From: Desulfonatronospira thiodismutans ASO3-1
GTDB lineage: Bacteria; Desulfobacterota; Desulfovibrionia; Desulfovibrionales; Desulfonatronovibrionaceae
Direction of reading: 5' to 3'
DNA: 64,000 nt
Assembly: GCF_000174435.1 (NCBI RefSeq)
Contig: NZ_ACJN02000002.1
Location: 811,490-875,489 of the forward strand
In this document: positions 62,796 through 64,000 of the stretch, piece by piece
How the letters are laid out: each line of letters opens with the position of its first letter
How positions within the stretch are numbered: the first letter of the stretch is position 1
Program-made: the position numbers and the translations under genes
Notes under the pieces: model-generated
Database searches by the model: none
Told to the model about the DNA's origin: nothing
What the model saw: only the letters and a program-made list of their open reading frames with translations

Positions 62796-64000
62796 TCATT
62801 TGTTGTCGAAAAAAAGCTGAAAAAGGTTGTCCGCCTGGGACTGCATGAGTTTGGCCGTCTGAAGCAGCACCGCAGGGTCAAGGTTGAGGGCGTCCCAGCT
62901 TTCCAGGTCCGGAGCCGGGATCATATATTCTCCGCTGAAACCCATGAGGCACCCGCTGGAGAGCACATTGGCCATGTTTACCAGGGTGGTTTCAATGGGA
63001 AAGCTGGATTTGCCAGGACTATTGTGATGCCGGATGCTTTGCTCGAGCTTGAGGGGCAGCTTCCAGTTCTTCATGATGGCTGCGCCCAGCTGGGCGTGGT
63101 CCTGGCGAAAGAATTTCTTTTCCGCCCGGGCAAGCTCAAGTTTTTCTGTTGCCGCCAGGTGCATGGACCAGAGGGTTTCCCTGGGAAAGTAACGCAGCAT
63201 GAGCAGACGTCCTATATCGTGCAGCAGGCCGCAGATGAAGATGCTTTCGGTATTGGACAGGTGGCGGTACTGGGCCAGGGTCTTGGCTCCTATGGCGCAG
63301 GCCAGGCTGTGTTTCCAGAAGCCCTTCATGTCGATGATGTCCGGGGAAATGCTCTTGAAGCCCGAAAGCACGGTCACTCCCATGGCCAGCATGCTCAGCT
63401 GCCTGGTGCCCAGGATGGCCACTGCCCGGCTGATGGTGTCGATCTGGGAAGGGAAGCCGTAAAAGGCGCTGTTGACAAGCTTGAGCAGCCTGGATGTCAG
63501 GCCCTGGTCCTTGCTGATAATATCCGCCAGGTGCCTGGCGGAAGTCCTGGGGTCCTGAATGGCCTCCTGGATCTGAAAAAAGATGTCCGGCAGGGAAGGC
63601 ATCCTGGTTTCGTCCCGGATAATGACCGAGGGGTCAACAGGCTCGCCCCTGTTACGTTCAGAGGGAGGAGTATGGTTGTCCAGGGCCTCATGCCAGGCAT
63701 CTGATGTGTAGAATCCCCCCGGGTACCTGCATTTCCAGAGGATGAATATCTCCAGGAGCTTGCGGCTGACTTTATGCTGGGGATCGTAGTGGGGGAATCT
63801 TTCCAGTATCTGGGAAGCGGCCTGGCGGCGTTCTTCCCTGGAGAATTCCTCGGGCTCGTCGTCCTGTTCAGCCCCGTCTCCCTGAACCGTTACTTCGCTG
63901 ACCCCCCAGATCTTGAAAATACGCAGGTGCTTTTCCTGAACGCTCAGGCCCTTGCCCAGGAGAAAGCGGCCGTTGAAGTCCCGCACATCATCGTCCAGGA
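62796..64000 (-). CDS. HDOD-domain protein (5' end outside the window)
   Basis: Signalling protein with an N-terminal region of about 130 residues and an HDOD domain from RMPSLPDIFFQIQEAIQDP to about residue 350. HD-type residues appear in CGLLHDIGRLLMLRYFP. A GTG at 63986 is a possible start, but the frame continues upstream (LDDDVRDFNGRFLLGKGL) to the window edge, and this sequence looks like the conserved N-terminus, so the gene is taken as partial. It lies 20 bases upstream of the GGDEF-EAL gene, forming an operon. Confidence 0.85.
   Translation of the reverse strand, partial: LDDDVRDFNGRFLLGKGLSVQEKHLRIFKIWGVSEVTVQGDGAEQDDEPEEFSREERRQAASQILERFPHYDPQHKVSRKLLEIFILWKCRYPGGFYTSDAWHEALDNHTPPSERNRGEPVDPSVIIRDETRMPSLPDIFFQIQEAIQDPRTSARHLADIISKDQGLTSRLLKLVNSAFYGFPSQIDTISRAVAILGTRQLSMLAMGVTVLSGFKSISPDIIDMKGFWKHSLACAIGAKTLAQYRHLSNTESIFICGLLHDIGRLLMLRYFPRETLWSMHLAATEKLELARAEKKFFRQDHAQLGAAIMKNWKLPLKLEQSIRHHNSPGKSSFPIETTLVNMANVLSSGCLMGFSGEYMIPAPDLESWDALNLDPAVLLQTAKLMQSQADNLFQLFFDNK

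Noticed and set aside
1-64000. tRNA, rRNA or prophage genes
   Set aside because: I looked for cloverleaf ends, rRNA core sequences and phage structural genes and found none.

Overview
The window looks like chromosome from a Gram-negative sulfate reducer of the Desulfovibrionales (Desulfobacterota) type, probably halophilic or haloalkaliphilic (Desulfonatronospira-like). This is inferred, not proven. LptF/LptG, HldD and a lipoprotein indicate a lipopolysaccharide outer membrane. Three BCCT betaine/choline-type transporters and a trehalose cluster (GlgX, TreY, DUF5752, TreT, TreZ) indicate strong osmotic stress. PAS, GGDEF, HDOD and CheD proteins and several radical SAM enzymes fit this group. 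No rRNA, tRNA, CRISPR array or prophage is visible.

Layout. 1-11463 is mostly a housekeeping block: radical SAM/B12 protein, small ORF, lptF, lptG, engB (opposite strand), lipoprotein, aroQ, efp, ftsK and comEC. 11595-24593 is an accessory stretch: a VapBC-like pair with a palindromic operator, a BetT-like transporter, an MFS carrier, a Tat-exported patatin, a chemoreceptor, an AAA-ATPase/nuclease-like protein, a MazEF-like pair and a radical SAM/DUF4070-type protein. 24594-25791 holds no gene but three nested palindromic elements. 25792-35866 carries hldD, a tandem UspA protein, two more BCCT transporters, a 30-residue membrane peptide, a zinc-ribbon membrane protein, a degenerate receiver-TPR protein, and a LysR regulator divergent from an EamA exporter. 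36275-39318 pairs a Tes/MJ0619-like radical SAM enzyme with a B12-type radical SAM protein. 39306-45534 is a minus-strand group: YhaN-like and YhaO-like DNA repair proteins, CheD and a phosphopantetheinyl transferase. 45991-55340 is the trehalose/glycogen block. 55609-64000 is signalling: hybrid kinase, sigma-54 activator, GGDEF-EAL protein and HDOD protein (cut by the window end).

The most striking structure is non-coding. About a dozen small palindromic elements (MITE-like, 75-260 bp) and fragments of them lie between genes. Four have intact terminal inverted repeats and exact 8-bp direct repeats (GATTTGAT, GGTTGCGG, ATCCAGAC, GTTACAGT) or a 7/8 match; their ends begin GTAAC or GTATC, as in IS66-type elements. 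A second type with CACTACAGCGAAA ends is flanked by 4-bp repeats (CTAC, TTAA). Both types can carry the same inner hairpin cassette (GGGGACAG ... GCACTTATTTTT ... AAAAATAAGTGC ... GTCCCC), while one GTAACCATTCAGGGG element carries an unrelated interior. So cores and ends appear to be exchanged. One element supplies the ribosome-binding site and start codon of comEC, one ends at the stop codon of the GGDEF-EAL gene, one separates treY from the DUF5752-treT pair, and two lie upstream of minus-strand genes with a promoter-like sequence pointing towards them.

Gene decay is also visible: a frameshifted second copy of the DUF5752 gene after treZ, and the N-terminal stub of an IS1634-like transposase between treT and treZ.
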